64,000 bases of DNA, taken from the NCBI GenBank assembly GCA_001051155.2, contig JYIP02000004.1:4520383-4584382 (forward strand). Direction: 5' to 3'. The position numbers and the translations under genes were made by a program. This DNA comes from Chrysoporthe austroafricana (taxonomy: Eukaryota > Ascomycota > Sordariomycetes > Diaporthales > Cryphonectriaceae). Shown here piece after piece: positions 54,547 through 64,000 of the stretch; the stretch's first letter is position 1, and the number at the start of each line of letters is the position of its first letter. Below the pieces are notes generated by a model, which saw only the letters and a list, made by a program, of their open reading frames with translations, was not told where the DNA came from and made no database searches.

Positions 54547-56235
54547 TCACGATCCCTGCGACCTCACCTGAGGCAGAAAAAATGTGACGTTCCACCTCAC
54601 ACCTGGTTTCCTGGGGCGCAGCTCAACCTCTATGTCCTCATCAATGATAGGAAACCCCGCTTGAAGAGGTGAGTTCTTCCAGGCTGGCTCAACCCACTTG
54701 CCTGCAACAGGAACGATGTCGAACTGCACGACCAGTAATGCCACGAGCGCCATGATCTCGGTAGTGGCGAAATGGCGGCCAGGGCACAAGACGTGCCCGC
54801 CGCCGAAGGCTCGAAAAGCCACTCGGTTCGGTCTCTTCTTGCCGGGTGCGGGCTTCCGGGCGAACCGCATGTAGTCAAACTCTCCAGCGTCATCACCCCA
54901 TGCCGACGTATCTGTGTGCTGAACCGGTGTTGGTGGGATCATGAGCATGTTGCCTTTCTTGAGCTGGTAGCGTCCGTCCAGCGAAACATCGTCGAGGAGA
55001 ACGCGCGGACCGGGGGCGACAGCTCGATAACGCATCGTCTCCTGGAAGGTGCTCAGAAGTACGGGACACGCTGTCCGAATGTTGGCCAAGTCAATAGAGC
55101 AGGTTGCCTCGTCTTCGTTCTGTTCAATCATGGATGAGACCTCGCGACGGACGTCCTCAAGCACTTGGTTATCTGAGAAGACCTGGTACAGAACTCACAG
55201 CGCACAAGGCGTTGAATTGCCCAAGACCGCAAAAGCATTGCCGAGTTCCCCACGCGCGAAGTCTTCAAGGCTGAATCCAAATCGTTCAACATGGTGCTCG
55301 TATCGTTTTCGCACGAGTCCGGAGGCCGTCTTATGTCCACCCTTGCGCATGTAGTCGATCAGGGCAGAGGCGGCCAGCTCTCGCGCACGAATCAGGTTCG
55401 GAAAGAAAACAGATGCCAAGGGAAAAGTGTTAAGTGTCAAGAAATTTACCTCAAATATTCTACAAAAAATTTGGAAATTAGCTCGCTGTGCTCAACATGT
55501 CGACTGGGCACCTTCACTCCGCGTATGGACCTATTGCCCTCTGAAGCAATGGGGCTTACCTCCAAGCTTCGGCAACCACAGGATCTCGCCAAGGATTCTT
55601 TGGCCCCCATACAGCTTCCGTCGTGGCCGTAACCATGGTCTGACGTGTCCATTGCCACAGGCCAACTTTGGTTCCCTGTGCCCTGAGAATCTCGGTCTGG
55701 TTGGAAAAGACTTCTATTGCTGCCCTGTTCATGTCGTCGAGATCTTTTCCAGGGCCCATCGCCGACATGACATACTTGGGCCAGCTCAAGCTGAAGCCGT
55801 CTTCACTTGTCAGGTCGTCGTGCATGAGCTTGACAGACTCTTTGCTCATCCCCACCACATAACCGGCATCGGCTGCAATGGCGGCGAAACTGACTGTGCG
55901 CCAGTGCTTCTGCAGTGATGGGATCAGCTCGGTGGCGTTGACAATATACATGCGCGAGAATGGCAAGCGAAGGGTGTAAATTGACAGCCGATACGTGTCC
56001 CTGTTCCCGCTGGTAAGCACTAAATAGGCTCCTTGGGTTGCTTCACAACGGACCTCAGACGAAGGTAGTACCGAGACTTCTGTCGGATCATTCCAATGAT
56101 TGGAGGAATGAAAGGAATGCTGGTCTCGATGGCCGGCGGCTCTCTCGCATCTTGAGTAAAGCGAAGGAGAACACGTAGGAAGACATAAGTGCAGACTATG
56201 CTCCCGAAGATTAGAGACGACGTCGCGATGGCCAT
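54547..56235 (-). pseudogene. cytochrome P450, full length except one premature TGA
   Basis: Three exons (56235-56054, 56009-55560, 55459-54547; introns 44 and 100 nt) give 514 sense codons plus one stop. An N-terminal anchor (SLIFGSIVCTYVFLRVLL), a Pro-rich hinge (FIPPIIGMIRQ), and LSIYTLRLPFSRMYIVNATEL follow. The I-helix-like region reads GNSTPCAL, stop, VLYQVFSDNQVLEDVRREV, where relatives have Trp; TGG to TGA at 55195-55197 explains it. The K-helix ETMRYR and haem loop FRAFGGGHVLCPGRHFA with its Cys are intact. The layout recalls the fungal CYP7/CYP8-like (oxysterol hydroxylase / prostacyclin synthase-like) P450s. It would have been an ER monooxygenase. The lone lesion means a recent knockout, a sequencing error or, unlikely, readthrough. 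The 26-nt GTGAGT..CAG around the stop is too short to be an intron and does not restore frame. Confidence 0.85.
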
Positions 56236-57035
56236 CGTTTGCGGTGGTCGAATTGGGGGCGCGCGAAGGAGGGCAGCAAGATTGGCTGCTGGAGGGAATA
56301 AGTGAGGTCTATTCGCCTGGTAATGCAGTGATTGCGAATGTTTGACCAAGAAATGCGGATGTCTGATGAGGTGCAGAAACAGATTAGTACCACGCAGTAG
56401 AGCGATAGTTTTGGTACACAAGGTCCCAATCGTAATGTGGAGGTTATCGTTGTACGAACGTCCGATGCTTCCATCAAGGTTGGAACTCTGTTGCCTGGAT
56501 ATGCTGCCGTGCTCGTTGCTGACTCGATTTGTTGGTCAGCTCAGCCGAGCTTTAGTGCGCAGAAGCCGCAACTAAACTTAGTCCCAGCGTCTGAGCGTAC
56601 CAACCTTCTCTTCGCAGCGCTGTGAGTATACTTTCTAGGGTTTCATTGCGTCCAGACCTGTATTTACTCATTGCAACAACGCACCAATGAACTCCATCTC
56701 GAATGCATGAGACGAGCCACCAGAAGCGTAGTTATCCGGACTGTCTCCCACAAACGAAATGGCAGTGGAGGCTTAATTCGAGGCGTCCTTATGTAATGCT
56801 GTATGGGAAGCACCTCTTGGAGCACAACGAGATGCAATATATAATGCTAGCACGCCAGTCAAAAAGTCAGTCATCGTTCGTCAGTCATTATCCAACAGTC
56901 ATTCTGCCTTAGAACTTGTCGTCTTGGGTGTGTTTTCTGGAAATTTGTACGGTATTGTACCGCATGATGAAGGGAAACTCCTTGGAAATCCTAGGCTTGC
57001 CAAAAACTACTATCACAGCCTTGCTTCTGTTCTTT
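56236..57035. other. shared region between the two P450s
   Basis: The P450s are divergent across this stretch. A plus frame at 56437-56625 has no P450 character, and the first exon of the second gene is not recognisable. Confidence 0.4.
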
Positions 57036-58560
57036 GATCGTCTTGCGGGCCAAGCAACATCGCCAGACTAACCCTCGATGTCTTTCATGCTTTGACGAGC
57101 CTATTCCATTCATATCCAATGCTCTGCAGTTCATAACAAACAAGACGCTCTTCATTTCACGCGTGCGGTAAGTGCCTGATGGCTCCAAGTATGCAACGTT
57201 TTACTCATTGAAGACTATAGAGGTGCCCTGAAAGCCAACCCTGTTGTGCAGTGTTGGCTTGGTGAAGCTGAATCTCATCTCCGGTGAGCGCAACAAATCC
57301 ATTCTCTTTAGATCTTCGTTCACCTCGGATCCCTGGGTCCTGCACATCATTGAGAAATCAGCAGGATATCTGCCTTCAGATGTGGCCAAGTCTGCCCAGG
57401 ATACCTTGGGTGGTTCCAGTCTACAGCGCCATCGTGATGGGGGATTTTGACCTGAGGAACAGCGTATCTGGTACACCGGTGAGCCACGTTATATTCCATA
57501 CCTCATGTATATGAAGCAGAAGCTGGCTTGTCGTATCTCTTGAGTGCGCAGAGCAGACAATATTGTGTTGGTATTATCGCCCCTTGACTGTTTAAGCATA
57601 CATCCTGCCTATCACCATCGATCTCCTCCGAATCCCTCACTTCCGACCAATTTTTCTTAGTTCATCGCTTATACGATGAGACACTCCTCAGATTTGAGTC
57701 TGTTCAAGTCTTTGCCACGACGTTTCAGAGCTTATTCCTCCAACACCTCGATGAGTTTCCAGTTGGGGAGTAGATTGAGGGAGTGCGAGTCTTTGACTTT
57801 CTGAAATTGAACGTCACGCACGCAGTAACGCGTGCCGTTTTGGGATTCCGAATACTCGAGGTAAATCCAGACATCGTGGGTGCTTTTCGGGATTTTGACA
57901 TGTATGTCGAGTCTCTAGCATTTGGTCCTTCTAGCTGGTTGAACAAGCGAGGCGTACATAAACTGCGTGCCATATGTCTCAAGTGGTTCGAGCTTGCCGA
58001 CAAAGAATACGACTGGGATAACGCAGGGCAGCACAGGGAAATCGAATGGGAACCGATCTTTGGGTCACAGGTTTCGAGGGGAGTGGCTCAGTGGTGCAAA
58101 TCCTTTGAAATTTCTCCAGAAACAATCGGCGCCATATATTCTCTCTTCCTCTTCAGGTGAGTCTCAAGATGCTGAGAAGGTCATCTACAGGCCCTGCGGT
58201 TCTGACATGAGTAAAACACCTTACAGGTTCTAAGTTAACACCACTCTCGTGATATCATGGATTGCTTTTGAACTTTTCAAAGATCCCTAGCTATTCCAAG
58301 CGATCCAAGAAGAAATCCAGCAAGCGGAGTTCACCGACAATTCAGGCGCCAGACTTCAAGATCACCAAAAACTGTGCTCTCTACCACTACTACAGTCCGT
58401 ACACACAGAGGCTTTGCGCATGCATGTAGGGGCTCTCATTACGCGACAGAGCACTGAGCCAGTCATGATCGCCGGTTATGAATTTCCCGCTGGCTCACTT
58501 TTCAAGGCTCCCACAGAGGTGGCTCACCTTGATGAAGATGTTTGTACGTTCCTGCGGTTC
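57036..58560 (+). pseudogene. second cytochrome P450, multiply nonsense-mutated and 3'-truncated
   Basis: Homology runs EPIPFISNALQFITNKTLFI (ending near 57168), ERNKSILFRSSFTSDPWVL, PEEQRIWYT, then after a 182-nt intron (57479-57660) HRLYDETLLRFESVQ, VRVFDFLKLNVTHAVTRAVL, LEVNPDIVGAFRDFDMYVE, and after a 70-nt intron (58157-58226) VNTTLVISWIAFELFKDP, LFQAIQEEI, SVHTEALRMH (K-helix) and PTEVAHLDED. In-frame stops lie at 57169 TAA, 57229 TGA, 57448 TGA, 57771 TAG (Trp expected in GEW), 58231 TAA and 58288 TAG. Reading frame is kept throughout, so decay is by substitution. The haem-binding exon was not found downstream. It belongs to the same broad P450 type as its neighbour. Confidence 0.8.
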
Positions 58561-61500
58561 ATTCAATGTTTGCTCAGGCTTGATACTGCCACCATTTCCG
58601 GCTTAATATAAGGGAGTTCTTTGCCGCGGATATTGAACCCCGGCGAACGTAGCTCTGACTCCACTGAGTAGGCCTGTTTCAAGGTTAGAATATTATATAT
58701 ATCAGAACAAATCTAGCCCTGCACTCGCCCCGTGAGGCTCGATAGAGCGGTAGCCCCTGGCACAGCGTATTCCCACCTTTTTCTCCTTAAATATGTTCTG
58801 AGAACACGCTTATAACAGGCCAGGCAGAATCACAACGACAAGGGAATGAGATGTATTGACTGTCAGTAGGTGTCTTCTACTACAGAATCTGATTCTTGCT
58901 AAGTGTCAGAGCAAGAAGGGGGTGTGGCATGAAGGGAAGAGTGGTTATCTCTGTCGACTCGCCGGCACGAAGGATACCTGAACGGGTTCCCGAGGCTGAG
59001 GGACGCAAGCGCGCCTTGCTACTAGGTGGGGATGGCTAGAGGGTTAGGGTCTGTACAAGGGCCGCAGGGACAGGACCCCGCAGGAGGCAGGCAGGGATGG
59101 CGCCTCTTTCCTGCCTCGCGCAGGACGCCAATCGCGACGCGTCGGGAATGAACGACGCGTTGCGCTGGGACCTCACCGCGTCCCACCGGCGCACTCGGAT
59201 CCTCGCCGTATCGGCGAGCAGAGCGGCTTCGGGGTCAGATCAGAGGGCAAGAATGGGCAGATGTCTACTGCAAATCCTATAATCGCGGTCTTTTAGAAAA
59301 TTTGATGTTTATGGGGCGGCAGGGGAGGTAGGGTGTCGTCCCGGGGTCGCGTTTCGTGTGGGGGAAGCGGTAAACATTGGGACAACATTGGGTTTCTTGC
59401 CTCATTTTCTCGGTGGCTGGGAGTATGAGGCGTATATAAATGTGCCCAGAGCTCCGTGGATTTACGGATGGAAATTCTGCTCTTGTTTCCTTCATCAATC
59501 TGGAGATCTCAGCCATAAAACTCTCGATCACGGCTTGTCGCCCGCCGCCCTCGCGCACCGACGACAGTTGGCGTCGACCTGGATCGACTATCACGACGGC
59601 TCGAACTACAATGCGGCGCCGACGATATATCTATAGGACGGTCTCACCTTCGGCATCTACAGACAGATCATTCTGACAGCCACACTCACGTCACCCGGTC
59701 CTCCGAAGTCATGCCGGTCTAGGAAGCCATCGACGCCCGCGGTCCAAGGTCCGCGCTTGTCCTGATAGCACGAGAGTCTGTGCGGGCTGCGATACGAACG
59801 GGCTCAGCTGGCAGGTGGGCTGCAACCGCGGAGGGAGAGGCCACATCCAGCCGCGCCTAGGTACATAGCTGTCTACTCAGATGCCACGGACCGGCGCCGT
59901 CGCGTGTATTGTGCGGCGGGACCTGTTTCGTGGGGAGGAGGAGGGGCGCCTCAATGGCTCGTGGTGCCCGCCACGCAGCCACGGCGGCGCAATACGCCCA
60001 CGATGTAACCTGGACTAGTGACCAGTACCGGGCTATCCAGACTTCACCATGGTCCCGAGATGTCCAGATCACAGAATCGCATGATTCCGGGATTCCTAGT
60101 GGGGAAAGACAATGCGGGAGAGGGCACCAGGAGAGAGAGAAAAAAAAAAAAGATGACTCTTGATAATAGTCCTGTGGGTCCTCTCTCGCATAAGTAGCAG
60201 GCCCCGGCCCCTGTCTCTGCATCTTGACGACGGCACTTGAGGAGGGTGGGAATTTTTTTTTTTTTTGACCCTGAGAACCGAATTTGCCGAGCAGTTGTCG
60301 GGCGTCTTGCTGGTGCAAGGTGACGCAAATCTGCGCTGACAGGCTGTGCCAGCGGACCCTGTGGATTCGGCGGGTACTGAGGACGAGCGTGCGAGAACTC
60401 TCCCACGAGGGAGGGGGAAAAGAAAAGAATAAGAAAGAAGAAAGAAGAAGAAGGGGGGGGGGGGAAAGTCCCGGCCAGGCCACGAAACTCCAGACGTTGG
60501 CACTAGAGAAATCTGGAACAGGTACTTGTCGAGCGAGGTATGAACCGTGCAGTCGGGCAATGAGTGATTCCCAGTTGTAGCTGCCCAGACTGTAGCTGCC
60601 CAGACGATGCGCCCTGCCAAGGACGGTCTACGCTCATGGGGGCCCCGATTGCGTGCCCATCCTGCCATCTACCGGCGTATACTGTGTAGTGATCTTGGCT
60701 GTGCCGGCCGCGTGTCTTGATAGCGAGCATACCCTTGGCAGATCTCGATCCCCATAAAACCTGTTCATAGTGATTATCGGCTGGAAGGGTGGCCCCTGTG
60801 TGGGAAGGGTGTGGTCGCTATCAGCCGGCCTGGCTTCGAACACCGGGTTGTGCGGTGTGGTGGAGGGGAGGGGGGAGGGGAGGGCAGGAGAGATTCTCCT
60901 TCTCGACAAGATGCCCGAGAAGACGGGATCTTGGATGGAGCACCAGAGGTGACAGGAATGCGGGAAGACGGGGGCCTTGTTTCGTGGCACGGGCTGCCAG
61001 CTGGCTGATACGCAGAGGAGACAGAGACAGCCTTGGGGAGCAGCTCGACTACGACACTATGTACGATGGTAGAACCAGACGAGAGAGCCGTCACTGACGC
61101 TGACAGCCTTGTGGGTTAGGGGAGAAGCTGAGGGCCTCGCCACTTCTCCAGGAGCCCAGATTGGAAGGCTAAGAGGTTACATGGGCAGAGGAGGATCCTC
61201 GGAAATTGTGGGTGACGATGGGATGGGAACACATGCACGCACTTTACCTAGGGTTTCCTAGGGTTTCCAAGGTCCTTCTCGAAGACGAGAGAGGCTGAGG
61301 GAGGAGGGAGAGGGAGCACGGATGCGGATAGGATGCGCGGGGAGGATGGGCAGACAGTGCGCGTTCGCCTCGTGGATCCCGCCGTACCTTTCTTTCTCTC
61401 CTCGCCTGGGGCCCTCCTTGGCTTGCTGACCTTTTCTTTTTCCCCTCCGCCCAGCTGGGCCTAAGCGCCCGCCGCCCGCCGTTTGTGCAAATCATGTAAC

Positions 61501-63480
61501 ACGGAGCAGGTGGGAGGGCTGGTCCCGGCCCTGCGCGCATCGCCCACTGTGCTTCTCGTCCTTGGCGATCCTGCTCCTTGGCAGGTCTCGAGAAGCTGAG
61601 CCAGCCGTTCCCCGGTGACGAGACGCTGCCTCACGGTCGGTCCCCTCTCCCCGCCTGTCGATGGGGACTGATGGCCGCCTGTCGGTCCTGTCATGCCACA
61701 CGCTACTTAGATTCCGAAATAATTAATCCAGGTCTCCACCGCCCGGGCACCGGACGCCATGCTGCATCGTCACGTCTCGTCTCGTCTGTGGGTTGCGGCC
61801 GGAAGTCTGCATGCATGCATGTGAGTGGGTGGTGGCCACGGGCGGGCGACCCCTGTCGGGGTGTCGCAGGGTGGGCCGCTCCCTCGCCAATCGCTGGCTG
61901 CCAGCGCTGCGTCCAGGGTTGTTCACACCTGCAGGTCGTTCTGTGGTGTGGTGTGTGCTCTCTGGCTCTCTCTCTCTCTCTTCCTCTTCGGGCCTGCACC
62001 TGATCCCAGCTCAGGTTCCAGCTCGCTCGTGTCTCTCCCCTCCCGTCTTCCTCTGCTCCTCTACCTCGTGTCGTCCTCTCAAGAACCTGCACGGCGCTGC
62101 ACTTGCACTGCGCTAGCTCGCCCAACAATCTGTCGATCGATCAATCCATCGCACAGATCTGTGCTTTTCTTTTCTTGTTTTCCTTTTTTTTTTTTTTTTT
62201 CCTTCTCTCCATCTTCTCCCTTGCGCCCCTCTGCATCGGCGTGGGGACATCTGCTCGTCCCGTCTGGATGAGACTGCCGGCCTTGTGACGGGGGTTTGGA
62301 ATGCTGGCAGTGGGTCTCTCATGTAAGTAACGCCGCCATGTCATTCAGATTCCCCGGATTGGGATACTGGCACGACTGGGTATCTCCTCCTCCCACCAGA
62401 TCAGCCTCTCGTCCCTCTCTCTCCCCCCTCGCGCGCTGCCATCAACCGATCTGCCCTGCTCGATCTGCCCTGTCTGCTCCACCCCGTAAGGTTCCCTCTC
62501 TCGCCCCCCCTGTCGTTTCGTCTTCGCAGTCGCTGGGACCATGTACGGCGTAGCATTCCCACGCCTGTCCATATCTCCCGTGTCCCCATCGCCTCTCCCC
62601 ATCTCTTGCTTCCCGCATGCACGCACTCAACTCTGTCACCGTCCTGGCCCCCAGCCCCGACCAACAAGAGCGGCCCAAGCCCGTCCACCCCCCCCTCTGG
62701 CCCCCTTCCTCCTTCTCTTCCTGGCCCGGCCCACGATCCAGGTTCCACCCAGGTCCAGCCTGGGCAGATTCGAGGTTTCCCTCCCCTTCCCTTCCCGCTC
62801 CACTGCCCCGTCATCAGGGTATGTGCCAACCTTATCCTGGGGCGTGACAGGGGCCACCCGCCGCTACAGCCTGCGGTACAAGCCCACTCAAGTACCTGTG
62901 GTACCCCCCATCCCGCCGCCGCCCATGTACCGTATCCTCTCTCGTCCGTTCCCATCTGTCTCGCTCCTCAACCTCCTCGAGCCTGCTGCTTCCTCCTCCT
63001 CCTCCCCGCCTGCGCGCGAGCCCTCACACCCGTCCTCACTGCCGCCCGCCGTCCTGCAGCCCTGCTCACGCGCGTTCTCGTAGCTCGCCGTCCGACGATC
63101 CCACCGCGCCCAGAGCGAGCTCCGGCGCACAGTCCAGCCCCGACATCTGCCGCGCCGCTTGAGACATTCAATACCGCTCTCGATACCAGAACCCACTGAC
63201 CACCACGCCACGGGCCACTCGAGCGTCCTCCCTTGCTTCGCCGGCCCCACCAGCCAGTGTCAACTTGTAATCAAAAGTACATCCTCCTCGCCATGACGGC
63301 GACCACTCGTCTCGCGCCCGTTCCACTTGTCATCCATCCCACTTACTAACTTCGGAAGCCGTAGACGTCGCTCTGCTCGACAGTTCCGTCGCCCACCACT
63401 CGTCGCCCATCGCCCGTCACCCGTCGCTCAGCCTGCACCATCGCCGTCATTGACTGGACACCGGCCAGGGAATCGAGTCC
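58561..63480. other. 4.9-kb region, mostly leader/promoter of the right-edge gene
   Basis: No domain-bearing frame is seen. Homopolymer and purine tracts occur at 60139-60150, 60254-60266 and 60410-60465, and a duplicated CTAGGGTTTCC at 61251-61272. From about 61,960 to 63,480 the plus strand is CT-rich with a T20 run at 62185-62204, as in long 5' leaders of fungal regulator genes. Confidence 0.5.
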
Positions 63481-64000
63481 ATGGGCCATCATTCACAATA
63501 CGGCGACGGCGTCGCCAATCCGTCGCGTCCGCCTTTTCCAAAAGGCCATTCGCAGTCCTTCACTGCCGGCTCCAACCCCAACACCGCGCCGATGCCCAGC
63601 TATTCCAGCCGGCATCGTCGACAGTCGCAGCCAGCCGCGCCCAGCAGGTCCTACACGCCACAGCCGGAGCCCACGTTCGACCTCATGTCGTCGTCACAGC
63701 CCATGTTCGGAGACGTGAACTTCCAGATGCCCAACATGTCCTTTGACCTGCAGGGCTCCATGTCGATGGCCACCCCTGCCTCGCCCTTCACCGCGTCAGG
63801 CCTGCCGGGTCCAAATTTTCCCGACAGCTCGTCTTTCGAAAACGCAGCTGAGCCCTACATAGCGGACGGCCTCCCTGAGTTCGACCCGAACGCCTTCACG
63901 ACCACCGCCACAGACTTTGCCGCCGTGGGCGGTCCCGACACGTCGTTCTCGCGTCCGGCCCTGACGCCCTCTGCTGCCAAGGTCGACTCGCCCTTCACTG
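63481..64000 (+). CDS. N-terminus of a Ser/Pro/Gln-rich protein, probably a transcription factor (runs off window)
   Basis: An open frame begins at ATG 63481 (MGHHSQYGDGVANPSRPPFP) and stays open to the window end, about 173 residues. Composition is disordered: NTAPMPSYSSRHRRQSQPAA, then Met/Phe/Pro-rich repeats (FDLMSSSQPMFGDVNFQMPN) and acidic aromatic patches (LPEFDPNAF) reminiscent of activation domains. No DNA-binding domain is visible yet; it would lie downstream. The long CT-rich leader upstream supports a real, tightly controlled gene. Identity cannot be named from this fragment. Confidence 0.65.
   Translation, partial: MGHHSQYGDGVANPSRPPFPKGHSQSFTAGSNPNTAPMPSYSSRHRRQSQPAAPSRSYTPQPEPTFDLMSSSQPMFGDVNFQMPNMSFDLQGSMSMATPASPFTASGLPGPNFPDSSSFENAAEPYIADGLPEFDPNAFTTTATDFAAVGGPDTSFSRPALTPSAAKVDSPFT

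Noticed and set aside
55172..55197. GTGAGT..CAG pair at the P450 stop
   Set aside because: 26 nt is too short, and joining creates a new stop.
1..64000. CRISPR arrays, prokaryotic operons or phage genes
   Set aside because: Spliced fungal genes throughout; the tandem repeats lack spacer structure.

Overview
The window is fungal nuclear DNA. It carries spliced genes with short GT..AG introns of about 44-180 nt, fungal-only families (HET domain, fungal_trans regulator, mpaB/DUF2236 protein, allantoate-permease-type MFS, DHA2 MFS, fungal P450s) and a STE11-type MAPKKK with SAM, RA and kinase domains. This fits a filamentous ascomycete (Pezizomycotina, plausibly Sordariomycetes; the rank is an inference). 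Genes face both ways with long intergenic stretches.

Layout. Positions 1-9,000 are accessory and decaying. They hold an HMG-CoA lyase fused to a frameshifted enoyl-CoA hydratase-like tail, several tandem and inverted repeats, a C-terminal HET relic, a tRNA-Thr-like half, and a nearly full-length HET gene broken only by two in-frame TGA codons. Positions 9,087-18,987 hold a compact, apparently intact set: C2H2/fungal_trans regulator (-), 2OG-Fe(II) dioxygenase (-), RidA-like protein (+), HpaI-type aldolase (-) and Dal5-like transporter (+). The two divergent promoters in this set both contain GGGAGGAGCTCCTCCCGC, whose first 16 bases are a perfect palindrome. This looks like an uncharacterised catabolic gene cluster with its own regulator and operator, and it is the best candidate in the window for a new system. 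Positions 18,988-27,138 hold a 113-bp hairpin, a small unknown membrane-type protein, an ankyrin relic and an mpaB-like protein.

Positions 27,139-40,402 are core genome: STE11 (-) and a large LRR protein (+) in head-to-head orientation, separated by a 6.4-kb stretch with no supportable gene. Positions 40,403-50,713 contain a (GCCA)n/(GACA)n microsatellite, an intronless GPI-type aspartic protease (-) and an intact five-exon DHA2 drug transporter (+). Positions 51,087-58,560 hold a small unknown two-exon gene, a P450 (-) complete except for one stop at an expected Trp, and a second P450 (+) with six in-frame nonsense codons and no haem exon. The right edge holds the start of a Ser/Pro/Gln-rich protein, probably a regulator, behind a long CT-rich leader.

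Functional reading. The 9-19 kb set would import a substrate (MFS), hydroxylate it (2OG oxygenase), clear a reactive imine/enamine (RidA) and cleave a 4-hydroxy-2-oxo acid to pyruvate plus an aldehyde (aldolase), under the C2H2 regulator. The substrate is unknown. The decayed HET, ankyrin and P450 genes are broken mainly by single nonsense codons rather than indels, which suggests transition-type mutation of accessory genes.
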